From positions 62,001 through 126,000 of IMG/VR virus record IMGVR_UViG_3300024999_001891: a stretch of 64,000 nucleotides of DNA; one strand, written 5' to 3'. The notes beneath the pieces are model-generated. The model did not search any database and was not told where the DNA came from. It saw only the letters and a list, made by a program, of their open reading frames with translations. Position 1 is the stretch's first letter, and each line of letters starts with the position of its first letter. The stretch comes from a virus. This document shows, one piece after another, positions 16,601-27,200 of this stretch. The position numbers were made by a program, and so were the translations under genes.

Positions 16601-19461
16601 CTCATATTTTCAATAATTTTGGTTAATCCGCCAACAACATCATCTATATAGTTTTTGGCAACATCAGCAATAACTTTAAGCAAAGATATTTTAGCGTCAT
16701 AATATGCTTTAAATATATTTTGAAAATATACGCTATCGACCATAGAAGACACTTTCATATTTACTAAAATTGGATTAACATATGCTTCAAGACTATTATA
16801 AGCAATTTCATGTGTTTCCATAGCAACTCCAATTGCAGGATAATCTGTTTGACTATATGCTTCTGCTTCTAATAATACTTCATCTTTTCCACCTTGAATT
16901 AAACTCCACTCTCTTTTAACAACAGCTTTTTCTGATGCTTTTACTACTCCATCTTTTGCAATCTCAGTTAATAATTTATTAGAATCGTCTGCTGATATTT
17001 GAGCTTGTTCAGCCGCAATTATGGCATTTCTAGCAATAATAGAACTAGCACTTGCGATTCCGTGAGGTGTGCCATCAATTATTTTAGTGCTTATTTCAGC
17101 ATAGGGAGATTTTATTCCACTATCTGAAAACATTTCTAATCCAGATCCCTTGTAAATTCCTGGAATTCCAATAAAAGCATAAGGAAATCTTCCAAATCCA
17201 GTGTCAGTTCCACTTCCTCCACAATTAGCTATAGATCTTAATAAGTTTTCATCCCAACCAATAGAGTCGTATGATGCTAATACTACGATCACACTATCAT
17301 CTAATCCATCTAATACATTGGCCAGATCTAATCTATCTTGTGGTGCTTCATAGGTATTATAAATTACTGGTGGAGTTTTAATAGTTAAATCTGCTCTATT
17401 AATAATAGTTAATTCTAATCCTGTTCCAGATGAATGAGTACCTGAAACAGTTTTATTATTTAACTTTAATACACGACTTCCACTCCTATTATGACCAGTT
17501 CCTTTGCAATAAATTAAACCATCAACAGAATATTCATTGCCATCTTCTTGTCTTTTAGCACCTATCGCATTAATTAATCTTGACTTTGTATTTTGAACAG
17601 CTTTAAACTTATTTAAAAGAGAAGTTCTTTCTAGAGCAGAAATATCTTTAGGATAAGTATATATTTCATCTGGTGGAATTCCAGTATATATTTCAAGTCC
17701 TACCCATAAAGTTAATTCATTTTCAAGTTCATCTAATGCTCTAGTGTAATCATTAGCTTCTGTTACAACTCCTAATTCTAAAGCAACTCTTATTACGTCA
17801 TCACTTTCAGAACGTAATTGTTCCATAGAATTAGCCATAGTATTAGCTTCAGACAAGGTTATTTTACTATCTTTAGAAAAATCTTGAACATCCATTTTAA
17901 AACTATTTATATCTATTCCTAAATCTACTAATAATTCACCAGTAGAATCTAATACCAAAGAATCTTTTTTATCCATAATAGCAATTTCTAATTTGTTTTT
18001 AGTTGTTTCCACTTTTCCAAAAGCATCTGTTATTTCTTTGCGTTGTATTTTTGTGATTGTAGCAGGATATTTTATTAGTGTAATCCAATAATTAATTAAA
18101 ACTAATAATTCATCTAATGCTAAAACATATGCATTTTTTAATGTAGTTATATTAATTGTCATTATCTTAGGATCAATAGCCATTGCGATTATATCATTAG
18201 ATTCTGTTTGAACTTGAACGAATGATATTTCTAATGCTTTAGCTTCTGCTAATGTAATTACTCCATCACTTGAAAAATCATTTATTTGGTTTAATAATAC
18301 TAAAATTGAATTATTTAATTCTTCAATATCTCTAGCAAATTTATCAGATAATGTTTTATGAACAAATTCAATTTTAGTTAATAATGCAATTTTAGCATTA
18401 TAATAATTATTAAAATATGCAAGAAAGTCTTCTCTAATTATTTCATTTGTTATAGTCATATCTAATAAAAGTGGTGTAATATAAGTCATCAAATCAGTAT
18501 AATATTGTATATAAGTTAATTTCTCCACATGTGTATCACTATCATATAACTCTGCTTGTGATATTAAACTTGGATATTCTCTTTCTATCTCAATAATTAA
18601 TGTTTTGACAACTTTCTTTTCTAAGGGTTCAAGCATACCATCGTCAGCTATATCTTTTAACTTCTTTTCAATATCTTCAATTCTATTTTTAGAAGATATT
18701 TCAATAGTGATTAATAAAATACTTCTGGCGTCATAATAATCATCAAAATGCTTAATAAAATCCTCTCTAATTATATCGTTCGTAATAGACATTTGATCTT
18801 CTGTTAACATGGGAGAAATATATTCATCTAAGATTCTATATGCTTCGTCATATATTATAAGTTCTTCTGTTGTAGTTGTACTATATAATAAAGCTTGTTC
18901 GTCTAATTTTGGTTTTTCTTTAAGAATAGAACCCCATAATATTTTAATAGTTTTCTTTTCTGATGGATCAAATTTATTATCGTCTGCTATATCTTTTATA
19001 ATATCTTCTACAAACTTAGTTGTACTTTTCCAATCAGCTTCATCAAAAAATTCCGTAGCTAATTTACTTATTATACAAATAAACAATTTCGAATCTTCTT
19101 GTATCCATAAATCACCTACCGAGTAAGGTGGATAAGGTTGTTCTGTAAATATTCTTATATTTAAATCTTCTTCTTCTTCTGAATTACCACTTACAATTTT
19201 TTTACAAAAAATAATTCTATCCAATTGATTAAAGTTTACTTTCATTACCCAAACTTCATCATCTTTGGCAATATAAACTCCACTCATTATAGGTATATTT
19301 TCAATAAGATCCTTAGAACCATTTATATATACATTTGCAAAACTTCCATTCACGGATTCAATTTTACCTGCTTCTAGAAATCCATTTAGTACATTTTTCA
19401 TTTCTTTTTGAATAGTTTTTTTAATATGACTATTCAAAATACTAGCACCATCATATCCCAT
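13624..19461 (-). CDS. giant central tail/baseplate protein with helical repeats and collagen-like joints
   Basis: This is a 1945-residue gp58-like minor structural protein. The N-terminal about 100 residues are beta-rich. Two PPYSVGDLW modules (about 105-150 and 1170-1215) each precede helical bundles. Seven helical repeats of about 100 residues fall into two types, each opening with a D-(G/N)-x-(I/F) ... SEKK or S/LxEA motif (e.g. DDNKFDPSEKK, SDGVITLAEA). At about 637-795 sits a compact domain with GTGHNRSGSRVL, VIVVLASYDS and FIGIPGIYKGSG resembling the ILEI/FAM3 fold. The C-terminal part has Ig-like segments, short Gly-x-y collagen-like stretches (GATGQTGQTGASG) and a final beta domain. 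Probably forms the tail tip or fibre that contacts the host. Confidence 0.75.
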   Translation of the reverse strand: MGYDGASILNSHIKKTIQKEMKNVLNGFLEAGKIESVNGSFANVYINGSKDLIENIPIMSGVYIAKDDEVWVMKVNFNQLDRIIFCKKIVSGNSEEEEDLNIRIFTEQPYPPYSVGDLWIQEDSKLFICIISKLATEFFDEADWKSTTKFVEDIIKDIADDNKFDPSEKKTIKILWGSILKEKPKLDEQALLYSTTTTEELIIYDEAYRILDEYISPMLTEDQMSITNDIIREDFIKHFDDYYDARSILLITIEISSKNRIEDIEKKLKDIADDGMLEPLEKKVVKTLIIEIEREYPSLISQAELYDSDTHVEKLTYIQYYTDLMTYITPLLLDMTITNEIIREDFLAYFNNYYNAKIALLTKIEFVHKTLSDKFARDIEELNNSILVLLNQINDFSSDGVITLAEAKALEISFVQVQTESNDIIAMAIDPKIMTINITTLKNAYVLALDELLVLINYWITLIKYPATITKIQRKEITDAFGKVETTKNKLEIAIMDKKDSLVLDSTGELLVDLGIDINSFKMDVQDFSKDSKITLSEANTMANSMEQLRSESDDVIRVALELGVVTEANDYTRALDELENELTLWVGLEIYTGIPPDEIYTYPKDISALERTSLLNKFKAVQNTKSRLINAIGAKRQEDGNEYSVDGLIYCKGTGHNRSGSRVLKLNNKTVSGTHSSGTGLELTIINRADLTIKTPPVIYNTYEAPQDRLDLANVLDGLDDSVIVVLASYDSIGWDENLLRSIANCGGSGTDTGFGRFPYAFIGIPGIYKGSGLEMFSDSGIKSPYAEISTKIIDGTPHGIASASSIIARNAIIAAEQAQISADDSNKLLTEIAKDGVVKASEKAVVKREWSLIQGGKDEVLLEAEAYSQTDYPAIGVAMETHEIAYNSLEAYVNPILVNMKVSSMVDSVYFQNIFKAYYDAKISLLKVIADVAKNYIDDVVGGLTKIIENMRQAMVTAASDNSIDSTEAGSLLASLNQINVESASTINLANQLEIITETQNYQNALTALQEGLNPWLNQSSYPISISEVQKDEIQVLFQTAQDTKTILVNKITLTRDDGAKTYTDEAIIGFRDTIYASDKADMQQLLDGKVDCWFYNYDPTLLNVPYIDWKSKSVRNEHLGDLFLNMETNIAYRFIVTNKIYSWEIITDEDLTLSLIESSISGDTADRKRRIFVSVPKPPYSVGDLWTQGEEGDLLVCQVNKVKGSYIEGDFISSTKYTDDTVANMAKELANQAQLDANKANEEIAEVAKDTTFSISEKKTVRPIWDAIVAERANIIAQAQSYSVDTTSYLNYYNVLSSYITPMLNDITNKSPIVSATFKANFSNYYNSKNEILTTISNSAKTYVDTKTPIYSTLDNESTTITTDSLGNGGNYTGAISKIYIYKGGTDDTANWTVTTVASSGIVGYQSGKSYQVTNMVVDSGYVEFTAKQTGSSDIIKRYTLAKSKSGVIGKDATSYWLITDAPAIAKAVTGVYTPNTITITAKSQTGENSPVNYSGRFIIEDSVDGINYIVRYTGNINESTKTYSSFTAGIKTIRVSLYLAGGISTLLDQQVIPIISDGANGTIGSNGKTYILNITNGTRSVSYNSSGVNPTPAQSYFYCELYENGVYVSPSSYYWTSTGNLSGTSYSSYFLPTCSNTFNSSLQNSVSLSVVYAGITIKETVPIALVKDGATGQTGQTGASGSYVSNVFMRSSSQPTYPSGIYPSGWYDAPPTGTLPLWFSKATIQNGVLIVSWSYPVKLTGENGASGDSIIVEYSVNGSTSWHSTYATGDMYMHTKIGVYGTFGTAIKIVGEKGADGSKVAEGYIPLFNLDNSSYLSISYNSSYWKYLTHGSSSLTLSVNISSNNILYTVPSTWSIGTTFALEATMFSSISSDPAYLFLELWNGYGFTRKTSVEIYNTIASTVRSTPFTLSAGNQLIIGGGPSYSGHYTRLVKAGLIVYPV

Positions 19462-19479
19462 TAATAATTCCTCCTACCT

Positions 19480-20637
19480 TTAAAGTAATTTTCTTACTTT
19501 CCATCCTTCACAGGTCATTCTACCTTCCTTATTAATAGGAATAGTGAATTTTAAAAGCTGATATTTATCATTAGTTAAATGATTATTATCAATTAATTTA
19601 ATTACATCTCCATCTTCATGCATGAAGTTAGGAATAATATTTATATTTTGTTTTTCAACAATTTGCAATCTTTTTCTTAATTCATAATCACTTCTTGCTT
19701 GAGCTAGTTCAACTGTTGTAATAAGTGGATCTGGTGTTCCATTATTATGTATATACAATCTCTCTCCAATATTATCAATTGAAGAAGGTGAAAGTATATC
19801 TGTATTTTGTGAAATTGCTGTAACTGTTCCAGACATCGAACTAGATCCTATAGTTAAAACTGAATTAAATAAATCTGTATCATCAAATTGTTTTTCGCTT
19901 CCAGAGTACAGAGTATAATCTTCTTTTTGATAAGTCCAACTCACAATATCATTTTCAGGATCAGGAAATTTCTTAAATCGTAACTCTCCATAAATATTAT
20001 ACCCTATATCCCAAGTCACAATATTTGCAAGATCTTTTACTATTTTTGATCTTTCTGTACCCATAGAAAAATTTAAATCATATGGAATTATTCCGTAAGG
20101 AATAGGTGGCTCTGTTCCAATTATATAATCTTCAAGATCGTCAAAATTAAAATTAAACTCTACTCCATCAAGAACTAATTTAATAGCTTTAGCTATATTT
20201 AACCCTTTCTTTAAGGTTAATGCTTTAGATATTTTTCCCCATCTTCCCATTTTATCAGTGCCTTCAATACTTGCTTTAGGAGATTCTAAAGGATTTGAAG
20301 TCGCAGATATTTTAGTTAAAATAAATACCCCTTGTGGTAAATATTCAATAGTGCTATCATCTAAATGTAGTCCAATATATATTTTAATCTTTTTATTAAA
20401 CCAAATTGATTTTCCTATGCTTGGAACTGGCGTAAATTTATTATCTGGATTATATAATGTCATAGAAAAATTTCTTTTACACTCTCTATCTTTATCTATA
20501 CTAATACTTCCATCTATACAATATTGTGAAATTTCATCAATAATATTTTCATCTTTATCTAATAATTCTACTTTCAAGGAAGTTGTAAACTCTCCTGATT
20601 TTAATTTATTAATAAGAGCAAGAGATGCCCTAATCAT
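19480..20637 (-). CDS. tail/baseplate hub-like protein
   Basis: The 385-residue product starts at ATG 20637. The frame extends further upstream, but GGGGAGG lies nine bases before this ATG and the upstream gene stops at 20639. It contains beta-rich domains: YLPQGVFILTKI, then an alpha-beta stretch (RSKIVKDLANIVTWDIGYNIYGELRFKKF), as in phage tail proteins related to hub or tail-lysozyme scaffolds. Position between the central fibre and another baseplate protein, downstream of the tape measure, supports a tail-tip role. No catalytic motif is seen. Confidence 0.6.
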   Translation of the reverse strand: MIRASLALINKLKSGEFTTSLKVELLDKDENIIDEISQYCIDGSISIDKDRECKRNFSMTLYNPDNKFTPVPSIGKSIWFNKKIKIYIGLHLDDSTIEYLPQGVFILTKISATSNPLESPKASIEGTDKMGRWGKISKALTLKKGLNIAKAIKLVLDGVEFNFNFDDLEDYIIGTEPPIPYGIIPYDLNFSMGTERSKIVKDLANIVTWDIGYNIYGELRFKKFPDPENDIVSWTYQKEDYTLYSGSEKQFDDTDLFNSVLTIGSSSMSGTVTAISQNTDILSPSSIDNIGERLYIHNNGTPDPLITTVELAQARSDYELRKRLQIVEKQNINIIPNFMHEDGDVIKLIDNNHLTNDKYQLLKFTIPINKEGRMTCEGWKVRKLL

Positions 20638-20638
20638 A

Positions 20639-21511
20639 TTAAAGCACCTCCCCAATTTGTGAATAATTGCATTTAATTGTTGATATCTCATCTGATTCTG
20701 GATGTCTAGTATAAGTTATATCATAAATATCCACTTTAAATATCTCCCCATTATCAGTTTTTAAAATTAATTTATTACCTTCAAATGATTCTAAGAGTCT
20801 TACTTGATCTATAAGATTAGTGTTATTTTCATTTGTAATAATATCACATTGTAAACTTCCTACTTTATAATCAACAATATCTCTTCTTATAATTGGATAT
20901 TTTGAAAAAGTTGTCATTTCGACTCTGTCTTTTTTACTTGCAAAAGTAACTTCTGGAAGATTGTATCTAAAATTAAATTGCTTTCCTTGATCAGTATCTA
21001 TCAACCAAATTCCTTTAAATTTCAATCTATTATTAATTTGTTCATATTTTCTTGTTACAATTCCATCAATAGCTATTCCTTCAATAATATAATCGTAATC
21101 TACATAATTTGATACTTCCCAATCTTCAAATCTATTCATTTTTACAGATGAATCATTCAATATCTCAGCAATTAAATTATATTGTATTTCAGTAGATCTT
21201 TTTTTATAAATAAACCATTTATAAACATTCACATCATCGGCAAATAAATGTCCTCCTTCAAGACTAGAATCAAAATTAGCCATTAGTATAGTGTATATGT
21301 CCCATATTTCAGAAATTGTATTATTGAATATACTAACTATATCTGCATCTGATTTATCATCTAAGGTAACTTTAATTTGATCAAATATTGCATTCGCTTC
21401 ATATCCATTTGATATCTCAGAACCAACATATAGTTCACTCACTCCTTTAAGAATATAAATATCTGAGGAATATTCTGCAATACCATATTCTCCCATTCCA
21501 TAAATAGACAT
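20639..21511 (-). CDS. distal-tail-like protein
   Basis: This 290-residue, strand-rich protein (SIYGMGEYGIAEYSS at the N-terminus; a mid-region FRYNLPEVTF; a C-terminal YDITYTRHPESDEISTIKCNYSQ) has no recognised enzymatic motif. The layout after the tape measure and before the hub-like protein is where siphophages place the distal tail protein. The next gene begins one base after its stop, so the two are translationally coupled. The call is mainly positional. Confidence 0.5.
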   Translation of the reverse strand: MSIYGMGEYGIAEYSSDIYILKGVSELYVGSEISNGYEANAIFDQIKVTLDDKSDADIVSIFNNTISEIWDIYTILMANFDSSLEGGHLFADDVNVYKWFIYKKRSTEIQYNLIAEILNDSSVKMNRFEDWEVSNYVDYDYIIEGIAIDGIVTRKYEQINNRLKFKGIWLIDTDQGKQFNFRYNLPEVTFASKKDRVEMTTFSKYPIIRRDIVDYKVGSLQCDIITNENNTNLIDQVRLLESFEGNKLILKTDNGEIFKVDIYDITYTRHPESDEISTIKCNYSQIGEVL

Positions 21512-21530
21512 TAAAAATCACCTCCAATTA

Positions 21531-22520
21531 TTAACCAAATGCAAACCACATTGCAGGATAGTCTTTTGCAGGAGCAGGTAAGAAAAATCCATTAATATTT
21601 CCATCTGTTGCCGTTGTTCCTGATAATCTTACTTGATAAGCATGACTATTATTTAAAATAATAGTATCTGATTCACCATAAGTTCCATTTCTTAGTCCAT
21701 CTTTATGATATATTGTTGGATTACCATTTAGATTTTTTGGATAAATTATTACAACTTTAGGCGTAAACGTTAGTCCAGTTTTAGAGTAATAATATTTAGC
21801 ATCATCTCCAGTTGAAGTAGTATCATAAGTAAAATTATATGTTATTGCTGAAGATTGAAAATTATCTGTAATTCCTCCTGATGCATAATTACCTTTAATG
21901 CAAGTTCCTTGTATACCAAATATATTTTTCCCAACTACGATATTTTCTGGAATTAAATCTATATCTCCTTGAACTTTACTAGTTCCATCATCATATCCTA
22001 AACCAATAATTTGATCTGTTGTAGTAGGCATAATAGTTCTACCACTAAGATTAGGCATATTACCTGTCACATATCCACTATCGTTCATCGCTGTTTCCCC
22101 AACTAAAATATCTTTCGCTAAAGCACTTCCTCCACCTCCTTCAGCCTGTAATATAAAATTTATACCATTATATCTAAAAGTGTAAATACTTCCTGCTTTT
22201 AAGTTACCTGCTCCAATATCATTTCCATTTGATCTCTTAACCGATTTTGTACCAAGTCCATTTATATTTACTGTTGAAGAACCTGTATTATCGACATTAA
22301 TTTTAACTACTATTGCCATACCTTCTGTATAAGAAGTATAAGAAGGATTTGTTATTATATAGTTATTTGCTGTACCAGTAGTAGGAGTATAAATTCCTAC
22401 CATATTTTCGAGTGCTGTTATAGAATTTTGTAAAATATTTATATGAGAAGCGTTAATTTTCTCATTATTATTATCAGTATGAGTAGCAAAATAATCTATT
22501 TGTGATGGATAAACTGGCAT
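21531..22520 (-). CDS. baseplate or fibre protein with Gly-rich hinge
   Basis: This 329-residue protein has three parts. An N-terminal helix (KINASHINILQNSITALENMVG) is likely to trimerise. A beta domain (SSTVNINGLGTKSVKR ... ILQAEGGGGSA) follows. A repeat of the kind common in fibre proteins, ILVGETAMNDSGYVTGNMPN with the related VVGKNIFGIQGT, follows in turn. The C-terminal half is a beta-sandwich ending WFAFG. It overlaps the start of the preceding gene's stop by one base. Probably a structural baseplate or receptor-contact protein. Confidence 0.55.
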   Translation of the reverse strand: MPVYPSQIDYFATHTDNNNEKINASHINILQNSITALENMVGIYTPTTGTANNYIITNPSYTSYTEGMAIVVKINVDNTGSSTVNINGLGTKSVKRSNGNDIGAGNLKAGSIYTFRYNGINFILQAEGGGGSALAKDILVGETAMNDSGYVTGNMPNLSGRTIMPTTTDQIIGLGYDDGTSKVQGDIDLIPENIVVGKNIFGIQGTCIKGNYASGGITDNFQSSAITYNFTYDTTSTGDDAKYYYSKTGLTFTPKVVIIYPKNLNGNPTIYHKDGLRNGTYGESDTIILNNSHAYQVRLSGTTATDGNINGFFLPAPAKDYPAMWFAFG

Positions 22521-24217
22521 TAATAATCACCCCACTTATTTAATATACCATTGACACCTGTATATACCGAAGCTCCTAGTAAATTTTGTTTAATACAATA
22601 AAAAACAGGTTGACCATTAACTAGACTTGTTACTGGTGAACCCAATGTTCTCATTCTTCCATCCACTAAAACTTCCAAAATAAACATATTATTAATATTA
22701 TCATATTTAAATCTAAGATAATTAGATACATCTTGATGTAAATATAATATTGTTTTTGTGTTTCCTTTTGGTATAAACCAATTTGTTATCGTAAATATTG
22801 AAGGAATAGATATATTCCAATGTACTTTTTCTCCATATTGACTTACTTCAATACCTTTATCGTATTTAGCAGAATAATATCTAGGATCTCCAATTCCTAT
22901 ATAATTTGAAATACTTGGATTACTATTATTAAAATCTATAAGTATCTTGGAATTTTCATTATCAGGAGTTACTATAAAATTATACTCACTAGATGATTGA
23001 ATATAATCTGCGTAACACCTTCTAAGTTCTGATACTCCTTTAAGACCTTTAGAATTAATAACTTCAACCTGAATATTATAAAATTTTGATTGAATAAGTA
23101 TATTTTTTGGCACTACTTGTAAATTATAGCTATCTGTTAATATCTTACTGCTCCATACTAATTCTGATGTTTCAATACTGTATATTTTATACTGGTATGA
23201 CGTTTGTAAAAGATCATCTTCATCAGTATAACTATGTCTTATTGTTGGCATTTCATTTTTTAATTGATAACCAGTTGTAGTATAGGGTGGATATACTATT
23301 TCGCATTTTGGTCTATAGCTTGTATTAAATATAACCCAATCACTAAATTCTGATTGAAAACCAAAAGATGAAGGAGTTGTATAACTAGTTGGTGCAGAAG
23401 ATTTACCTAATTCTAATTGAAGGTTACTAAATAAAGTACTAATTCCTGATATGACTTCGCTTCCTGTACCACCAGTAATTGTTAAGTAAACTCTAATTTT
23501 TGTTGTAGCTTCATTAATTGCAGTAGATGTTACACTTATTCTTTTAAATGTATTTGCACTTGTAGCGTTTATTATTGTACTTTTTACTAAAGTATTTGTT
23601 ATTGATGTAGTATTATTAAATTGTTCTATCTCTAATGTGGCTCCTCCACTACTAGGATAAGGAATAGGAATATTTACATATGCACTAAAACATAATTTTG
23701 TTACTCCATCTGAGTGAGGTATATTATCTATGTCTATATCATAAAATATCTTACCTTTACTCGTAGTCTCTGTATTAGTTAATTTATAACTAAATACGTA
23801 ACCATCATATGATATACCATTTACTTCCACCTTAAACGCTTCAGTATTAGTTGTACTTTCTAACCATCCTGTGTCAGCAAATACTTCATCACCTTTAGAT
23901 GCTTTGTCGGTTGGAAATAAGTTTACTTTAGTAGAACTATCTTTAACTCGTACTCTCCAAGCATATGTTTCACCATTATCAAAGGTATTTTTAGGAAATT
24001 CTACTGAAGAAGCTTCTCCTATGGGTATTATACTCATAATATATCCACTATCTACTAATACTGAATCTTCTGCAAGTTTTTTATACTGTATTTGATATGC
24101 ACTTTGATTATCCGTTGGTGTTGGATCTGTAAATAACCATGCAAATATATTAACATCATCACCGTCAATACATTCTCCACCCATCGGAAATAAATAACTT
24201 GGTTGAAATGGTTGCAA
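22520..24217 (-). CDS. baseplate protein with FN3- and carbohydrate-binding-like folds
   Basis: The start is TTG 24217. The frame opens at GTG 24229, but AAGGTGGTGAT overlaps that codon and has eight-base spacing to TTG. The 565-residue protein has an N-terminal FN3-like domain (YQIQYKKLAEDSVLVDSGY, TYAWRVRVKD). A middle jelly-roll-like CBM domain follows (GKIFYDIDIDNIPHSD ... KIRVYLTITGGTGSEVI), then a second Ig/FN3-like region and a C-terminal lectin-like sandwich (YLRFKYDNINNMFILEVLVDG). It probably binds host wall polysaccharide. No catalytic residues are apparent. Confidence 0.6.
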   Translation of the reverse strand: MQPFQPSYLFPMGGECIDGDDVNIFAWLFTDPTPTDNQSAYQIQYKKLAEDSVLVDSGYIMSIIPIGEASSVEFPKNTFDNGETYAWRVRVKDSSTKVNLFPTDKASKGDEVFADTGWLESTTNTEAFKVEVNGISYDGYVFSYKLTNTETTSKGKIFYDIDIDNIPHSDGVTKLCFSAYVNIPIPYPSSGGATLEIEQFNNTTSITNTLVKSTIINATSANTFKRISVTSTAINEATTKIRVYLTITGGTGSEVISGISTLFSNLQLELGKSSAPTSYTTPSSFGFQSEFSDWVIFNTSYRPKCEIVYPPYTTTGYQLKNEMPTIRHSYTDEDDLLQTSYQYKIYSIETSELVWSSKILTDSYNLQVVPKNILIQSKFYNIQVEVINSKGLKGVSELRRCYADYIQSSSEYNFIVTPDNENSKILIDFNNSNPSISNYIGIGDPRYYSAKYDKGIEVSQYGEKVHWNISIPSIFTITNWFIPKGNTKTILYLHQDVSNYLRFKYDNINNMFILEVLVDGRMRTLGSPVTSLVNGQPVFYCIKQNLLGASVYTGVNGILNKWGDY

Positions 24218-24237
24218 ATATATCACCACCTTAAATA

Positions 24238-24268
24238 AATTAAGAGGAGAAATTTTCTCCTCTTAATT
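24238..24268 (-). terminator. hairpin at the end of the tape measure gene
   Basis: A near-perfect palindrome has arms AATTAAGAGGAGAAA and complement around the tape measure stop codon, core stem TTAAGAGGAG/CTCCTCTTAA. The sequence after it on the - strand (ATTTATTTAAGG) is only modestly T-rich, so it may be a weak terminator or an mRNA end-processing stem. Confidence 0.5.
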
Positions 24269-27200
24269 AGAATTTTCTATTAATCCAAGACTTCTAAGAT
24301 AATCTATAAATCCTTTAGATTCATCATTAGTTAAACTTATTCCATCAATGCTAACAATATTATTAACTATCTTTACACTACTTCCCATATTAGGATTAGA
24401 ATAATTAGCAGGTATATAAGCATTTCCTGCCAATCCACTAGCAAACGCTTCTTTTTCTGCTTTTCCTGCCTCAGAAGCATTCTTTATTCTTAAATCCCAT
24501 AATTCTCTTACTGCTTTAAGTTCAAGTTTCATTGTTTCTATTCTACTATTAGCACCTGCGGTTTGAATTACTCCCAAAGCATTTTCTTGTGAAAATTGTT
24601 TATTTGTAATCATACTCCATTTTGTTACATATTGTGCCATTTCTTTTTCTTGAAGTTCTGGCAATTTAGTATCTAGATATTGTTGTTTGGCTTTTATTTC
24701 ATCTGAGATAGCTTCTTTTTGAGACTCTAAATCTTGTTGACGTAAAGTATCGTCCACTTCTTTTTGTGCTATTTCTTTTGCTTTATATAATTCTTGAACT
24801 TTACTAACATCATATGTTAAAGTTTTTTCTCCAGAAGCTAATATAACCTCATTATTTCTATTAAGTTTTTCTTTTTCTATATCATCTTGAGCTTGCGCTA
24901 ATTTTAATTGTTTATCTCTTAAATCAGTTATTTGTTTTTCGATAGTTAATTGATCATTCATTTTTTCTAGCTTTGCTTGTTCTGCTTCTATATTACTTTT
25001 TGCTTTCTTTCTCTCATTTTCTTGCTTAGTAACTATAGCAGATATTTCAGCATAATCTTTTTGAATTTTGGTTATTTCTTCTACCGTTAAACCATATTCA
25101 ACTAATTTATCATTTAATTCATCCCAATTAGAAATTTCATTTAAAATAGCTTCTTCGCTTTCACTAATAGTTCCTTCGTTTTTCTTTTTTGTAAGAGCTA
25201 CAAATTGATCTGTTTTCTGTGTATCAACTCTTCTAAGGTCATCCATAAGACTATAAAAATCTGTAATTCTAGCTTTATAAGTATTCAATAATGATTCGAA
25301 TAGTTCTTTCCCTGTTCCACTTGAATCTGTATTCATAATGGTATTAAAATTTACTTTGGTTGAAATATCTCGTATTGAATTCTTAAAAGTTTCACTTACA
25401 CTTTTTATTTTACTTTCAACTGCATTAAAACTATTTTTCATTGTTTCTATAGGTTTATACATATCATTCCATTCTTTTTTCATCTTAGCTAAAATTGGGA
25501 CTTCTGCTTCTGCAAGTTTAGAAGATTTAGCTTGTAATTCATTAATTTCTTTAATTTTATTTTCTATAGCATCATATTCTCTAGTACCAACTTTAAATTT
25601 GTCTTGTTTTACTCTCCAATCAAGAATACTTTTTTGTAGATCATTGTAAGCACCAAACAAATCATTTACATATGTTTCTTCAGTTTGTATTTTAGCACTT
25701 GAAGCGTCTGCTCCTGCTAAAAATCCTGCATGAAGCTTTGCTCCTGTGGCATCAAAATCTTCCTTACGTTTTTGTTGAGCAATTGTCACAGCATCTATAT
25801 ATTTATTTAGTTCATCTGTAAGTGTTTCCCAAGCTTGAGCTTCTCTTTCTGCCGCACTTTCAGCTTTACTTGCATTTGAATCAGCTTTAGATGTATTTAC
25901 TCCGAATTGATCATTTGTAAACACTTGATTAATTAATTTATCCATATTTTCTTTTGCTTTTACTAATTTAATTATATTATCAGCGTCTTTTTGAAATTGT
26001 GCTATTTTTTTATTTTGTATCCCCGCATCTCCACTTTCTGACGCTTCTTCATATAATCTTTTTTGTCCTTCGGCTATTTCATCTTGAGCTTCAGCTAATG
26101 TCATTAATGCATCAATTTCTACTCCATAAGCTTTTAATCTTGCTCCTACCCCATTTTGTGTTGCATTAACTTTTTCTATTTCTGCATTAAGCGATGTTTT
26201 CATTTCATCTATTCTTTTTAGACGAAGAATTTCTAAACCTGCTGTTGAAAAAGATATTTGTCCATTTTGAACAATCATCGCCTCTGTAAGATCTGGATAT
26301 TTAAGTATTAAATCCATAATATTACTGCCTTGAACTTTTATCCCATTATTATTATCACTTATTAATTGATTTATTTCTCCTAATTCGTTAGCTTGAGTTT
26401 TAATTTTTGTATTAAATTGTAAAGTTGCGTCTGTAAGATCTTTTATATCTTGGGTTGCAGTTCTTACATTAGGTATTTTAAATACTTTATTTAAAAATGA
26501 TTGTCCATCTGAATCTGACATCTTTCCTTCATATTGGAGCAAATGTTGCAATCTTTCTGCAAGTTCGTCGTATCTTGTATTTAATTCATTTTGATTACTT
26601 CCAGAATCTCGCATTTTATTTAATTCTTCATTTGCACTTTTTAATTCATCAATAAAAGTAGAATTTTTGAGATTCGGTATTAATTTCTCCATATCTATAT
26701 CTTTAGATTCTTTAAGAACATTTATTAATGCATTTATATTTAACGCACCTAATTTTGCTCCATCGCTTGACTCGTCTAATGCTATTATCCAATCATTTAA
26801 TGCTGTTTTTGACTTATCTAATTCAGGATATAGTTCACTTATTTCTTTGGTTACATTTTTAAGATTTGTATCATAATATAATTTCACAACTGGATTATTT
26901 TGGTTGTCTAAACTTCCTTTTTTATATGTTTCTCTTAACTTAATTAATTTTTGTAAATCTTCATTATTATCTTGATATTCTTTTCTTGTATCTTTACCAA
27001 TACTGCTATTAATTAATTCTTGTTGTTTTGATTTTGCTAATTCTTTATTAAGAGCTATTTGTTCTCTTATCATATCTGAATTATCAGATATAGCTTTACC
27101 CTCTGCTGTATATCCTGTAGTAGTATTTGGTAATATTTCTGCTAATTTAACTTTTAAATCAAGTAATTTTTGGCTATCTTCCGTGTTTAAAGTTTGATTA

